Source: DATLEX01 sp035525015 (GTDB taxonomy: Bacteria > Acidobacteriota > Thermoanaerobaculia > Gp7-AA8). Taken from it: DNA of 10,796 nucleotides. A model generated the notes under the pieces. That model was not told the DNA's origin. It was given only the letters and a program-made list of their open reading frames with translations, and did not search any database. The DNA is taken from contig DATLFC010000223.1 of assembly GCA_035525015.1 (NCBI GenBank), positions 1-10,796 on the forward strand, given 5' to 3'. Shown here piece by piece: positions 1 to 6,383 of this stretch (positions are counted from its first letter, which is position 1; each line of letters begins with the position of its first letter). Made by a program: the position numbers and the translations under genes.

Positions 1-522
1 GGTCCGCAGTCCGATGATGTCGCGCTCGGTGCCGACGACGTACATCAGCTCGTACTGGCGGAGAAGCCCGCGGAGCGGCGAATACACCTCGCCCGCCTCT
101 TTCCGCGCTTCGACGGAAATGGCCACGTACTCGTCGCCGAATCCGAACGTCAGAAACGCGTGGGCCAGCCCCGGGATCCCGCCGAAGCGGCTGACCGCGT
201 ACCAGAGCGAGTCGAGCTCGCGCAGGTCGTAGGTCCTGTCGAAGTAGCGAGCGTCGAAGTCGCTCTCCGTACGGTACCCGAAGTCACGGACGTTCCGGAT
301 CTCGACGAGATCGCCCCGCACGGCGACGCGCGCCAGCACCGCCTGCGCCGGATGCCACTGGCGTTCATTGGAGGGCTTCCGCAGGAAGCGGACGGAGAGG
401 AGCAGGGAAAGGAGGACCGCGGCGAGCACGACGGTCACCGTCACGACGCCCCTCCACGGAACTTTCACACCGCGAATGTTACGCGACGCCGAAGCATCGC
501 GGACTTCTTCGGGCTTGCTCAC
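1..522 (-). CDS. DUF4105 (Lnb N-terminal periplasmic domain) membrane protein, partial
   Basis: The 3' part of the gene runs off the left edge; about 174 residues are visible. A short basic cytoplasmic tail is followed by one transmembrane segment (about residues 27-43) and then an extracytoplasmic domain. That domain has the hallmarks of the DUF4105/Lnb_N family: an opening WHPAQA, then VRNVRDFGYRTESDF, a WYAVSRFGG stretch, LAHAFLTFGFGDEY and ISVEARKEAGE, ending in the QYELMYVVGTERD region. The family lies in the periplasm or on the membrane outer face, and its biochemical role is poorly defined. I chose the GTG at 522 because it overlaps the toxin stop codon as GTGA, typical of translational coupling. 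A second in-frame GTG at 468 would give a shorter tail. This is the third gene of the toxin-antitoxin operon. Family assignment is from remembered motifs; the start is inferred. Confidence 0.8.
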   Translation of the reverse strand, partial: MSKPEEVRDASASRNIRGVKVPWRGVVTVTVVLAAVLLSLLLSVRFLRKPSNERQWHPAQAVLARVAVRGDLVEIRNVRDFGYRTESDFDARYFDRTYDLRELDSLWYAVSRFGGIPGLAHAFLTFGFGDEYVAISVEARKEAGEVYSPLRGLLRQYELMYVVGTERDIIGLRT

Positions 523-932
523 CAGTACGAGGCGAAGCCGAGGTCTTTCGCGCGCTTCACGAGCTTCTGGTCGAAGGTGGCGATGGCGTCGTAGCGGTGG
601 GTCGTGGCGACAGCGACGATGGATGCGTCACCGAGGCCGGGGAGGGGGTTCGGCCAGAGCTCGAAGACGCGGCGCCATGGGCAGGTGTCGATCGTCTGCA
701 CACCGGGGGTCATGACGACATCGCGGATCACGGAGGCGAGCCGTTCACCGGTGATGCCGTACTGGCTCTGCAGCACGTATGCGGTCTCGAAGACGACGAA
801 CTGCGGGACGATGGCGGCTAGATCGCCGGCTTCGGCGAGGCGCAGCAGCTCGTCCGCCGCGTCGCGCTGCTTCGGGTCGTGATCGACGAAGAAGGAGACG
901 AGGGCGTTTGCATCGACGACGACGTTGCGCAC
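519..932 (-). CDS. vapC: PIN-domain ribonuclease toxin, VapC family
   Basis: The 137-residue protein matches the normal size of VapC-type toxins, Mg-dependent RNases that cut tRNA or rRNA and are held inactive by their antitoxin. The acidic residues of the PIN site are visible: D7 in VVVDANALVSFF, E49 in FVVFETAYVL, D102 in GLGDASIVAVA and D121 in IATFDQKLVKRAKDLG. It therefore looks catalytically intact. Translation starts at GTG 932, one base after the antitoxin stop. No good independent ribosome-binding site is obvious, so coupling to the antitoxin is likely. The 3' end overlaps the DUF4105 start by four bases. An AbrB-type antitoxin immediately upstream supports the toxin call. The RNA target cannot be read from sequence. 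Confidence 0.9.
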   Translation of the reverse strand: MRNVVVDANALVSFFVDHDPKQRDAADELLRLAEAGDLAAIVPQFVVFETAYVLQSQYGITGERLASVIRDVVMTPGVQTIDTCPWRRVFELWPNPLPGLGDASIVAVATTHRYDAIATFDQKLVKRAKDLGFASYW

Positions 933-933
933 G

Positions 934-1164
934 TCAGATGCGTCCTCGCGTCTTCCGCGCTGCGTGCACGGCCTTCACAGCGTCGTCAGGGCCGTGCTTG
1001 ATAAAGCCTTTCCAGCGCCAGAGTCCCGGCCGTTCGGTCGTGACGGCGACGCGACCGCCGTTGACCTCCCACGTGATCTGGTCGCCGGGGCCGACGTCGA
1101 GCGCGTCGCAGACTTCCTTCGGGACGGTCGTTTGTCGCTTGCTGGTGATGGTCGAGCGCGGCAT
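934..1164 (-). CDS. vapB: AbrB/MazE/SpoVT-family antitoxin
   Basis: This is a 76-residue protein. Residues 1 to about 44 form a swapped-hairpin AbrB-type DNA-binding domain, shown by the motif TITSKRQTTVPKEVCDAL followed by GPGDQITWEV and RVAVT. The C-terminal tail (from about LWRWKGFIKHG to the end) is basic and helical, the usual part that wraps around and blocks the toxin. In the family the toxin-antitoxin complex normally represses its own promoter. ATG 1164 is the start: a perfect AAGGAGG lies seven bases upstream. The gene ends one base before the toxin GTG. The upstream inverted repeat at 1173-1202 is the natural candidate operator. Confidence 0.9.
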   Translation of the reverse strand: MPRSTITSKRQTTVPKEVCDALDVGPGDQITWEVNGGRVAVTTERPGLWRWKGFIKHGPDDAVKAVHAARKTRGRI

Positions 1165-1171
1165 CAGGCAA

Positions 1172-1178
1172 CCTCCTT
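1172..1178 (-). promoter_or_regulatory. Strong Shine-Dalgarno of the antitoxin gene
   Basis: On the minus strand AAGGAGG is followed by TTGCCTG and then the ATG, giving seven-base spacing. It fixes the antitoxin start. It is the strongest ribosome-binding site in this operon, and it lies mostly inside one arm of the inverted repeat at 1173-1202. Confidence 0.8.
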
Positions 1179-1202
1179 ACAAATGCTAACACGCGTAAGG
1201 AG
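1173..1202 (-). promoter_or_regulatory. Inverted repeat over the antitoxin promoter/RBS, probable operator
   Basis: Perfect 8-base arms, CTCCTTAC and GTAAGGAG, are separated by 14 bases. On the minus strand the spacer contains TGTTAGCAT, which reads as an extended -10 element (TGn followed by TAGCAT), with no convincing -35. If transcription starts from it, the mRNA begins close to the AAGGAGG. A regulator bound to both arms would then sit across the promoter. In a transcript reading through from the kinase gene the same arms would pair and hide the ribosome-binding site. The repeat is seen directly; promoter and operator roles are inferred. Confidence 0.5.
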
Positions 1203-1222
1203 CTGCGAAGTTCGCGGGCAAC

Positions 1223-1243
1223 AAAAAAGCCGCCAAGTGGCGG
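1223..1243 (-). terminator. Rho-independent terminator of the kinase gene
   Basis: On the minus strand a stem of CCGCC and GGCGG with a four-base loop is followed by C and then six T. It lies about 30 bases after the kinase stop codon and before the antitoxin promoter, so it separates the two transcription units. Confidence 0.85.
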
Positions 1244-1273
1244 ATCCTAAGGGCCGCAATCGTCCCCTCACTC

Positions 1274-3937
1274 TCACTCGAGCAGTGACGTGGCGTTCAG
1301 GATCACGTGCACCGGCGTCTCGACCGGTGCGGAGACTTGTTTCCGCATGAAAAATTCAGTGCCGCTTCTTGTGGGAGCGTAGAGGTAGCGGCTGAGGCTT
1401 GCAGCGCTGACGGAGCGGTCGAAGCGAAAGAGCATGGACGGGCGACTCGCCCGGAGGTCGTCGCCTTCAGGGTGCAACGATACCGACATCAGTTCGCCGG
1501 CGGGGGAGAGGTAATAGAGCTCGCGCCCGTCGCGACGCCACACAGCGTTCATGCCTCCGCCGGTCGAGATCTGCGATTTTCGGGTCGGGTCGGGAAAGCT
1601 CTGCAGAAACACCTGGCGCTCGCCCGAATCCGTCGAGTCATACGTGACCCATTTGCCGTCAGGAGAGAACCGGCCGCAGCGCTCGTCGAACGAACTACGC
1701 GCCACCGGGATCGGCTTCCCGCCGGCGAGGGGAACGGCTGTGATGTCGAAGGACTGGTGGCTGCTGCGGTCTGCAATCAGGAGAAACTTCCCGTCGGCTG
1801 AAACATCCATCGGTGCCTGCATGTCCCGGTCGCGGTAAACGAGTCTCGCTTCGGCACCGCCGGCGGGCGGCATTGCATACACGTCGGATTGATCGGCGCG
1901 GTTCGACGCGAAGTACAGCAAGCGCCCATCCGGTGACCAGACTGCCTGCCACTCGAACGACGGTTCGAAGGTGATGCGAGCCGGCGCCTGCGTTTCCAGG
2001 TCCACGAGCCACAAGTCTGTCGTTGCCACCTTCGGGTCCAGCATTTCCAACGCCAGAAAGCGCTCGTCGGGCGACAACGCCAGGTGCCAGATCGCGCCGG
2101 CCGGCCCGACGTTTCCCTTCTCTTTTCCTGTGCGATCCACAACGACGACCTGGTCGGCCGACGGCAAGGGGACGGTTCGATACGCCAAAGAACCGAACTC
2201 AGAAACGGAAGTAGGGTTCCGCGCGGTCTGCGGATCGGCACCGTCCACGAGCACGACGGGATCACCGTGCACTTCGCCGCGTTCCAGATCGAAGCTCCAC
2301 GCCAGCACTTTCTCGGCTCGGGTCTCGATCAGGTAGCCTGGTTCGGCGTACTCCGCCACCGACGCGAACGTCGAATCAGTCTCGAGAAGTCGCTTCCGCC
2401 GTGTGGGCTCCTGGAGCGAAGCCAAATAAACCCCTTCGCGGTCACGCTCCTCGCCGCTGCGGACGAAAAAGAGGAACCGGTCACCGTCGGGAAGGAAGGT
2501 CGGGAACCGGTATTCGGTCTCTCCGGGCCCCGGTTTCGCGGCGAGGACCGGCTGTCCGCCGCGTGCGGAAACCCGAAAAATCGACCCACCCGACTCGAAG
2601 AGGATCGTCCCCTTGCTTCCCCACCGGCCGTGAGGCGCTTGCGTGCCGGTTACGACGACGTCGCTGATCGTCTGGACGGCGCCGGTGCCGACGTGCACCG
2701 CCTGGAGTTTGCCCAGGGTGAAGAACGCGACGCGCCTGGAGTCCGGCGACCAGAACAGGGTCGACAAGCGGTCGACATCCATCAGCCGCCGTGGTTCCTG
2801 CTCGCTGAACGATCGCACCCAGAGCGAAGATCGGCGGGTATCGAGCTGCACCAGCATGTAGGCGATTGCGCGACCGTCGGGAGACAGCACCGTGGAGCGA
2901 ATCCCATGACCTTCCGGTGGCTGAATCGCGAAGCGTATGACGTCCGGTTTCGGCTTCGGAGCCGTCGCTCGCGCAGCCGCGAATCCGAGGACTGCGGCCA
3001 GGACCCCGATCAAGGCGAGGAGGAGCGGAGCAAAGGCGCGCCGAGGAGCGCGGGCGGTCGTTGCAGCGCGTTCTTCACTGCTGAGCCAGCGAAGCTCGCG
3101 CGCGACATCATGTGCGCTCTGCCAGCGCTCGTCGGCATCTTTTTCCAGGCAGGCACGCACCACACGATCGAGCGCCGGCGGTGTCATCGGCACGGTGACG
3201 CTCATCGGTTGCGGCTCGGCGCTCATGATCGAGGCGATCAGGCTCGCTCGGCTCTTGCCTTCGAACGCGCGCTTGCCGGTCGCCATCTCGTAGAGGAGTA
3301 CGCCGAGGGCGAAGATGTCCGTCCGCGGGTCGGCTTCCTCGCCTTCGAGCTGCTCGGGCGCCATGTACTGAATCGTGCCGAGGATGGTGCCTTCCTCGGT
3401 GATCGGGCGGTGCTCGGTCGGAAGAGCCGTTGCGTCCAGCGTTCCGCGTCCGGCGTCCGGCGTCGCGTACTTGGCCAGGCCGAAGTCCAGCACCTTTGCG
3501 CCGGACTTTGTGATCATCACATTGCCCGGTTTGAGATCGCGGTGGATGATCCCATTCTTGTGGGCTTTGTCGAGAGCTTCGGCGATCTCGGCGCCGTAGC
3601 GGATGACATCCTTCAGTGGAAGCGGACCGCGCGTGAGGCGATCGGCGAGCGTCTCCCCCTCGAGAAACTCCATGACCAGGTAGTCCGAGCCGTCCTGGTG
3701 GCCGACGTCGTAGAGCGTGCAGATGTGAGCGTGGGTCAGCTTGGAAATCGCGCGAGCCTCGCGATCGAATCGGTCACGCAGATGGGGATCACCGGACAGG
3801 TGCGATGACAGAACCTTGATCGCAACGTCGCGGCCCAGGCGCGTGTCGCGGGCACGGTAAACCTGGCCCATTCCGCCCGCTCCTGCAGGCGCAAGGATTT
3901 CGTACGGGCCGAGGCGAGTACCGCTGTCGAGTTGCAC
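1274..3937 (-). CDS. Membrane Ser/Thr protein kinase with C-terminal PD40/TolB-like beta-propeller
   Basis: The product is 887 residues from the GTG at 3937. An in-frame TTG at 3991 would add 18 residues. Residues about 12-280 are a Hanks-type (PknB-like) kinase: glycine loop GAGGMG at 19-24, VAIK lysine K41, E60, HRDLKPGN with catalytic D134, DFG at 151-153 and APEQ near 193-196. All key residues are present, so it should be active. A single transmembrane helix (about 301-322, APLLLALIGVLAAVLGFAAA) follows. The rest is extracytoplasmic and carries repeated S-P-D-G-R/K blades typical of PD40/WD40-like propellers, for example LSPDGRAIAYM, WSPDSRRVAFF, WSPDGRLLYFAS and FSPDGKWVTYDS. The likely role is sensing outside and phosphorylating cytoplasmic proteins; ligand and substrates are unknown. 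Neither start has a good ribosome-binding site. Confidence 0.93.
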   Translation of the reverse strand: MQLDSGTRLGPYEILAPAGAGGMGQVYRARDTRLGRDVAIKVLSSHLSGDPHLRDRFDREARAISKLTHAHICTLYDVGHQDGSDYLVMEFLEGETLADRLTRGPLPLKDVIRYGAEIAEALDKAHKNGIIHRDLKPGNVMITKSGAKVLDFGLAKYATPDAGRGTLDATALPTEHRPITEEGTILGTIQYMAPEQLEGEEADPRTDIFALGVLLYEMATGKRAFEGKSRASLIASIMSAEPQPMSVTVPMTPPALDRVVRACLEKDADERWQSAHDVARELRWLSSEERAATTARAPRRAFAPLLLALIGVLAAVLGFAAARATAPKPKPDVIRFAIQPPEGHGIRSTVLSPDGRAIAYMLVQLDTRRSSLWVRSFSEQEPRRLMDVDRLSTLFWSPDSRRVAFFTLGKLQAVHVGTGAVQTISDVVVTGTQAPHGRWGSKGTILFESGGSIFRVSARGGQPVLAAKPGPGETEYRFPTFLPDGDRFLFFVRSGEERDREGVYLASLQEPTRRKRLLETDSTFASVAEYAEPGYLIETRAEKVLAWSFDLERGEVHGDPVVLVDGADPQTARNPTSVSEFGSLAYRTVPLPSADQVVVVDRTGKEKGNVGPAGAIWHLALSPDERFLALEMLDPKVATTDLWLVDLETQAPARITFEPSFEWQAVWSPDGRLLYFASNRADQSDVYAMPPAGGAEARLVYRDRDMQAPMDVSADGKFLLIADRSSHQSFDITAVPLAGGKPIPVARSSFDERCGRFSPDGKWVTYDSTDSGERQVFLQSFPDPTRKSQISTGGGMNAVWRRDGRELYYLSPAGELMSVSLHPEGDDLRASRPSMLFRFDRSVSAASLSRYLYAPTRSGTEFFMRKQVSAPVETPVHVILNATSLLE

Positions 3938-3940
3938 GGG

Positions 3941-3966
3941 TGAGGAACATACTAGACTGTTCCTCA
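3941..3966 (-). promoter_or_regulatory. Perfect 9-base inverted repeat at the kinase start, possible operator/promoter
   Basis: The arms TGAGGAACA and TGTTCCTCA are separated by eight bases. The right-hand end, as read on the minus strand, is three bases before the GTG start. TAGTAT on the minus strand (3949-3954) could be a -10 box lying between the arms, which would place the transcript start almost at the GTG, giving a nearly leaderless mRNA. No good -35 is seen. There is no T-run, so it is not an intrinsic terminator. The symmetry is observed; the function is inferred. Confidence 0.4.
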
Positions 3967-4012
3967 GAGGTGACTTTACTTCGTGAGCCAACCCGGTCCC
4001 GAGAGTGGGATT

Positions 4013-4089
4013 TGGCGGGGCCGACGGGACTCGAACCCGCGACCTCCGGCGTGACAGGCCGGCGTTCTAACCGACTGAACTACGACCCC
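4013..4089 (-). tRNA. tRNA-Asp (anticodon GTC)
   Basis: Read on the minus strand, the acceptor stem GGGGTCG pairs with CGGCCCC, including one T-G wobble. It is followed by discriminator G and an encoded CCA. The D-arm (TAGTTCAGTCGGTTAGAA), an anticodon loop with GTC, and the T-arm GCGGGTTCGAGTCCCGT are all present. Total length is 77 bases with CCA, normal for this tRNA. It is transcribed toward the kinase gene, which starts about 75 bases beyond its 3' end. Confidence 0.97.
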
Positions 4090-4101
4090 GCATCGGTGGA
4101 A

Positions 4102-4139
4102 CCACGGTAACGACTCCCCGGTGAGGGGCATTCCCGTGG
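4102..4139 (-). other. Nested hairpin in the tRNA-Asp leader
   Basis: Between promoter and tRNA the minus strand can form an outer stem CCACGG/CCGTGG and an inner stem CCCC/GGGG around a five-base loop. It could shape the precursor 5' leader for RNase P or simply reflect GC richness. The pairing is read from sequence; the function is not established. Confidence 0.35.
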
Positions 4140-4150
4140 CAAGGCGCGCG

Positions 4151-4179
4151 ATGGTACGGGGAGCACCGGTGCAAGTCAA
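4151..4179 (-). promoter_or_regulatory. Sigma-70-type promoter of tRNA-Asp
   Basis: On the minus strand TTGACT (-35, five of six) and TACCAT (-10, four of six) are separated by exactly 17 bases. The predicted start is about 55 bases before the tRNA 5' end. The -35 box contains the TGA stop codon of rfbC. The spacer holds the perfect palindrome GCACCGGTGC at 4163-4172. Confidence 0.7.
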
Positions 4180-4763
4180 CCGGACCAGCGCGGCAGAACC
4201 GGCGCGTCCTTCAGACGAGGGGCCGCGGCGTCCCTGGGCGAGAGCACCGGCTGCGCGACCGGCCACTCGATCCCGATGTCGGGATCGTTCCAGGCGATGC
4301 CGCGCTCCGAGGCGGCGTCGTACAGCGCCGTACATTTATAGAGGACGTCGGTCTCCTCGGAGATGGCGCAGAAGCCGTGCGCAAAGCCGGGCGGCACCCA
4401 GAGCATCGTCCCGTTGGCCTCGCTCAGCTCGATGCCGATCCATTTCCCGAACGCCGGCGAGCCGGCGCGGATGTCGACCGCCACGTCCCAGACCGACCCC
4501 CGCGTGCAGCGGACGAGCTTCCCCTGCGCGTTCGGCTCCTGGTAGTGCAGGCCGCGCAGGACGCCGCGCCGCGAGCGCGACTGATTGTCCTGCACGAAGT
4601 GCTCGGGCAGCCCCGCGGCACGAAAGGTTCGCGCGTTGTAGGTCTCGGCAAAAAACCCGCGTTCGTCGGAGAATACCCGCGGCTGGAGCCTGAGCACGCC
4701 GGGCAACGCCGTTTTGATGACGTCCAAGGCGGGCGGATGATACAACGGCGCGAACATGAGCAT
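4176..4763 (-). CDS. rfbC: dTDP-4-dehydrorhamnose 3,5-epimerase
   Basis: RfbC/RmlC epimerises dTDP-4-keto-6-deoxyglucose at C3 and C5, the third step of dTDP-L-rhamnose synthesis, in the cytoplasm. The 195-residue product has the family signatures in order: TALPGVLRLQPRVFSDERGFFAETY, QDNQSRSRRGVLRGLHYQ with catalytic H73, GKLVRC, WDVAVDIR, WVPPGFAHGF, VLYKCTALYD and GIAWNDPDIGIEWP. The start at ATG 4763 is supported by GGGAG five bases upstream. ATG 4757, or TTG 4727 (which begins close to where most homologues begin), are alternatives. No other rhamnose-pathway gene lies in the window. The 5' end overlaps the divergent permease gene, and the stop lies in the tRNA-Asp -35 box. Confidence 0.92.
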   Translation of the reverse strand: MLMFAPLYHPPALDVIKTALPGVLRLQPRVFSDERGFFAETYNARTFRAAGLPEHFVQDNQSRSRRGVLRGLHYQEPNAQGKLVRCTRGSVWDVAVDIRAGSPAFGKWIGIELSEANGTMLWVPPGFAHGFCAISEETDVLYKCTALYDAASERGIAWNDPDIGIEWPVAQPVLSPRDAAAPRLKDAPVLPRWSG

Positions 4764-5919
4764 GGTCACTCCCGAAGACCCTGGGCCCGAAGCAGTCCCG
4801 CTGCCGCGACTCCGCGAATGGCGCATCGGGGCGATCATCTTCTTCGGACTCCTGGCCCTCCTCCTCCTCTACGCGTCGTTCCTGATCATCTGGCCGTTCA
4901 TGACGGCGATCCTGGTCGCCGCGATTCTGGTGATCCTCACATTCCCGACCTATCGACGCGTTCGCGCCCGGTTGAAGGGGAGGACGGAGCTGTCCGCCGC
5001 GGTGATGCTCGTCGGCATCACGTTTCTGCTGGTCGTGCCGGCGCTGATCTTCTCCATGCTTCTCGTGCAGCAGGCGAACGTCGTGATCGAGCGGCTGCAG
5101 TCGGGCGACGCCAGGCAGACGCTGCAGCAAATCGACTTCGCGTCGCGACTCGAGTTCATTCGCCGGGTCGCTCCCGGATTCGATCCGCAGATGATCAGTC
5201 CCGATCGCCTGCTGCTCCCGGCAATCCAGCGCATTCCGGGCTGGGTCGCGCGCCATGGCGGCACGCTGCTGGGCGGACTGGCCGGCGCGGTGCTCGGATT
5301 TTTCCTGGTTCTTCTGGCAGCGCACTTTTTCTACGTTCACGGCGAAGCGATCGTCGATGAGCTGACCGAGCTGTCGCCGCTTCCTGACCGCTACGATCGC
5401 GAGTTCGCCGCGCGATTCCGCGACGTCGTCGATGCCACGTTCCTGGGACAGCTGATGACCGGCATCGCGCAGGGTCTGGCCACGGGGATCGGACTCGCCA
5501 TCGCCGACGTGCCGGGCGCAATTTTCTGGGGAGCGGTGGCGGCGTTGCTCTCGCTCCTCCCGATGGTGGGCGCGGCGGTGGTCTGGGTGCCGGCGGCGAT
5601 CATCCTCTTCATCTCCGCCACGATGGGTGATCGCCCTTACTGGCAGCCCATTTTTCTGTTGATCTGGGGCGTGGCGGTGGTGTCGCTGGTCGACAACGTC
5701 GTGCGTCCCTGGGTCATGAAAGGGAAGGCGCAGCTTCCGGCCATCCCGCTCCTGTTCGCCATTCTCGGCGGGCTGCAGGCATTCGGGTTCGTGGGGCTGG
5801 TCATCGGCCCGCTCGTCTTCTCGCTGCTGATGACCATCGTCGACATCTACAAGCGTGTACTTCGAGAGAAGCTGGGCGAGGCGCCGGCGGGGTCTGCCAC
5901 GACTCTGCCGTCCGGTTGA
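4756..5919 (+). CDS. AI-2E family transporter (PerM/YdiK-like permease)
   Basis: A 387-residue integral membrane protein with about seven or eight hydrophobic helices, the usual size and layout of the AI-2E/DUF20 family. Two N-terminal helices (about residues 25-62) are followed by a third (about 77-97) and a soluble stretch (about 100-170). A C-terminal bundle then carries family-like motifs such as FRDVVDATFLGQLMTG, GLAIADVPGAIFWG, LLSLLPMVGAAVVWVP, VSLVDNVVRPWVMKG and FGFVGLVIGPLVFSLL. Members have been linked to autoinducer-2 export or to Na+/H+ antiport, so substrate cannot be assigned. The start is ATG 4756 or ATG 4762; neither has a clear ribosome-binding site. The gene is 41 bases upstream of a co-directional receiver gene, so the two may be cotranscribed. 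Confidence 0.9.
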   Translation: MSMVTPEDPGPEAVPLPRLREWRIGAIIFFGLLALLLLYASFLIIWPFMTAILVAAILVILTFPTYRRVRARLKGRTELSAAVMLVGITFLLVVPALIFSMLLVQQANVVIERLQSGDARQTLQQIDFASRLEFIRRVAPGFDPQMISPDRLLLPAIQRIPGWVARHGGTLLGGLAGAVLGFFLVLLAAHFFYVHGEAIVDELTELSPLPDRYDREFAARFRDVVDATFLGQLMTGIAQGLATGIGLAIADVPGAIFWGAVAALLSLLPMVGAAVVWVPAAIILFISATMGDRPYWQPIFLLIWGVAVVSLVDNVVRPWVMKGKAQLPAIPLLFAILGGLQAFGFVGLVIGPLVFSLLMTIVDIYKRVLREKLGEAPAGSATTLPSG

Positions 5920-5960
5920 GTCTGCTCACGCTGGCAGTGGATTTGTAAGACCTCCCACGA

Positions 5961-6383
5961 ATGGCGACCCTGCCCGGAGAGCGCGTGCTGATCGCGGACG
6001 GCGATGCGGCCCTGCGCCAGCACATCTACAGCAAGCTTCTCGGCGCGAATGTCTTCGCGGACTGCGTCATGGACGGCCGCTCCGCGATCGCGCATCTTCG
6101 CGAGAGCGGCTACGCCGTCATCCTGCTCGATATCGGTCTGCCAAACGTCGGCGCGGAGCGCGTCCTCGAGTTCGTCCGGCAGGCCGCACCGGGCGAGCGC
6201 CCCGTCATCCTCGTGCTGGGGGAGGTGAGCGCGGCGCGCTCCCTCGATGTCGATCTCGTGCAGATCGTGATCCGCAAACCGTGCGATCTCTCGCAGCTAT
6301 CGGACCTCGTGCAGAGCTGCGTGAGAAGGGCGCAGATGCACCGCGACCCGATCGGCGTCAGGGGCGGTTCGGTCGCCGTCTAG
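5961..6383 (+). CDS. Stand-alone receiver-domain protein with degenerate active site
   Basis: The 140-residue protein consists of one CheY-like receiver fold with no output domain. Phosphoacceptor D57 is present in VILLDIGLP, and K106 in VIRKPCDL. Two usual features differ. The acidic pair reads D13-G14 in VLIADGDAALRQ instead of D-D, although D15 follows. The conserved Thr/Ser after strand 4 is Leu86 in VILVLGEV. It may therefore be weakly phosphorylated or act as a phosphorylation-independent pseudo-receiver. The start ATG 5961 fits the domain boundary but has no clear ribosome-binding site. The gene follows the AI-2E permease. Its TAG stop shares the palindrome CTAG with the stop of the convergent receiver gene. 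Confidence 0.85.
   Translation: MATLPGERVLIADGDAALRQHIYSKLLGANVFADCVMDGRSAIAHLRESGYAVILLDIGLPNVGAERVLEFVRQAAPGERPVILVLGEVSAARSLDVDLVQIVIRKPCDLSQLSDLVQSCVRRAQMHRDPIGVRGGSVAV

Noticed and set aside
160..715. Plus-strand frames opposite DUF4105 and the toxin
   Set aside because: The minus-strand proteins carry clear family motifs; these are shadow frames.
1309..1330. Inverted repeat GCACCGG/CCGGTGC
   Set aside because: It lies within the kinase coding sequence near its end, with no T-run or regulatory context; probably chance.
2084..3808. Long plus-strand open frame (574 codons)
   Set aside because: It is antisense to the kinase gene, whose motifs are complete. The translated product is rich in Arg, Glu, Asp and His and matches nothing; it reflects GC-rich codon bias.
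3941..3966. Palindrome before the kinase as a terminator of tRNA-Asp
   Set aside because: There is no T-run after the stem on the minus strand, so it is kept only as a possible operator or RNA hairpin.
4336..5340. Minus-strand frame of 334 codons across rfbC and the permease
   Set aside because: It is out of frame with rfbC and antisense to the permease. The composition is highly charged with no recognisable fold.
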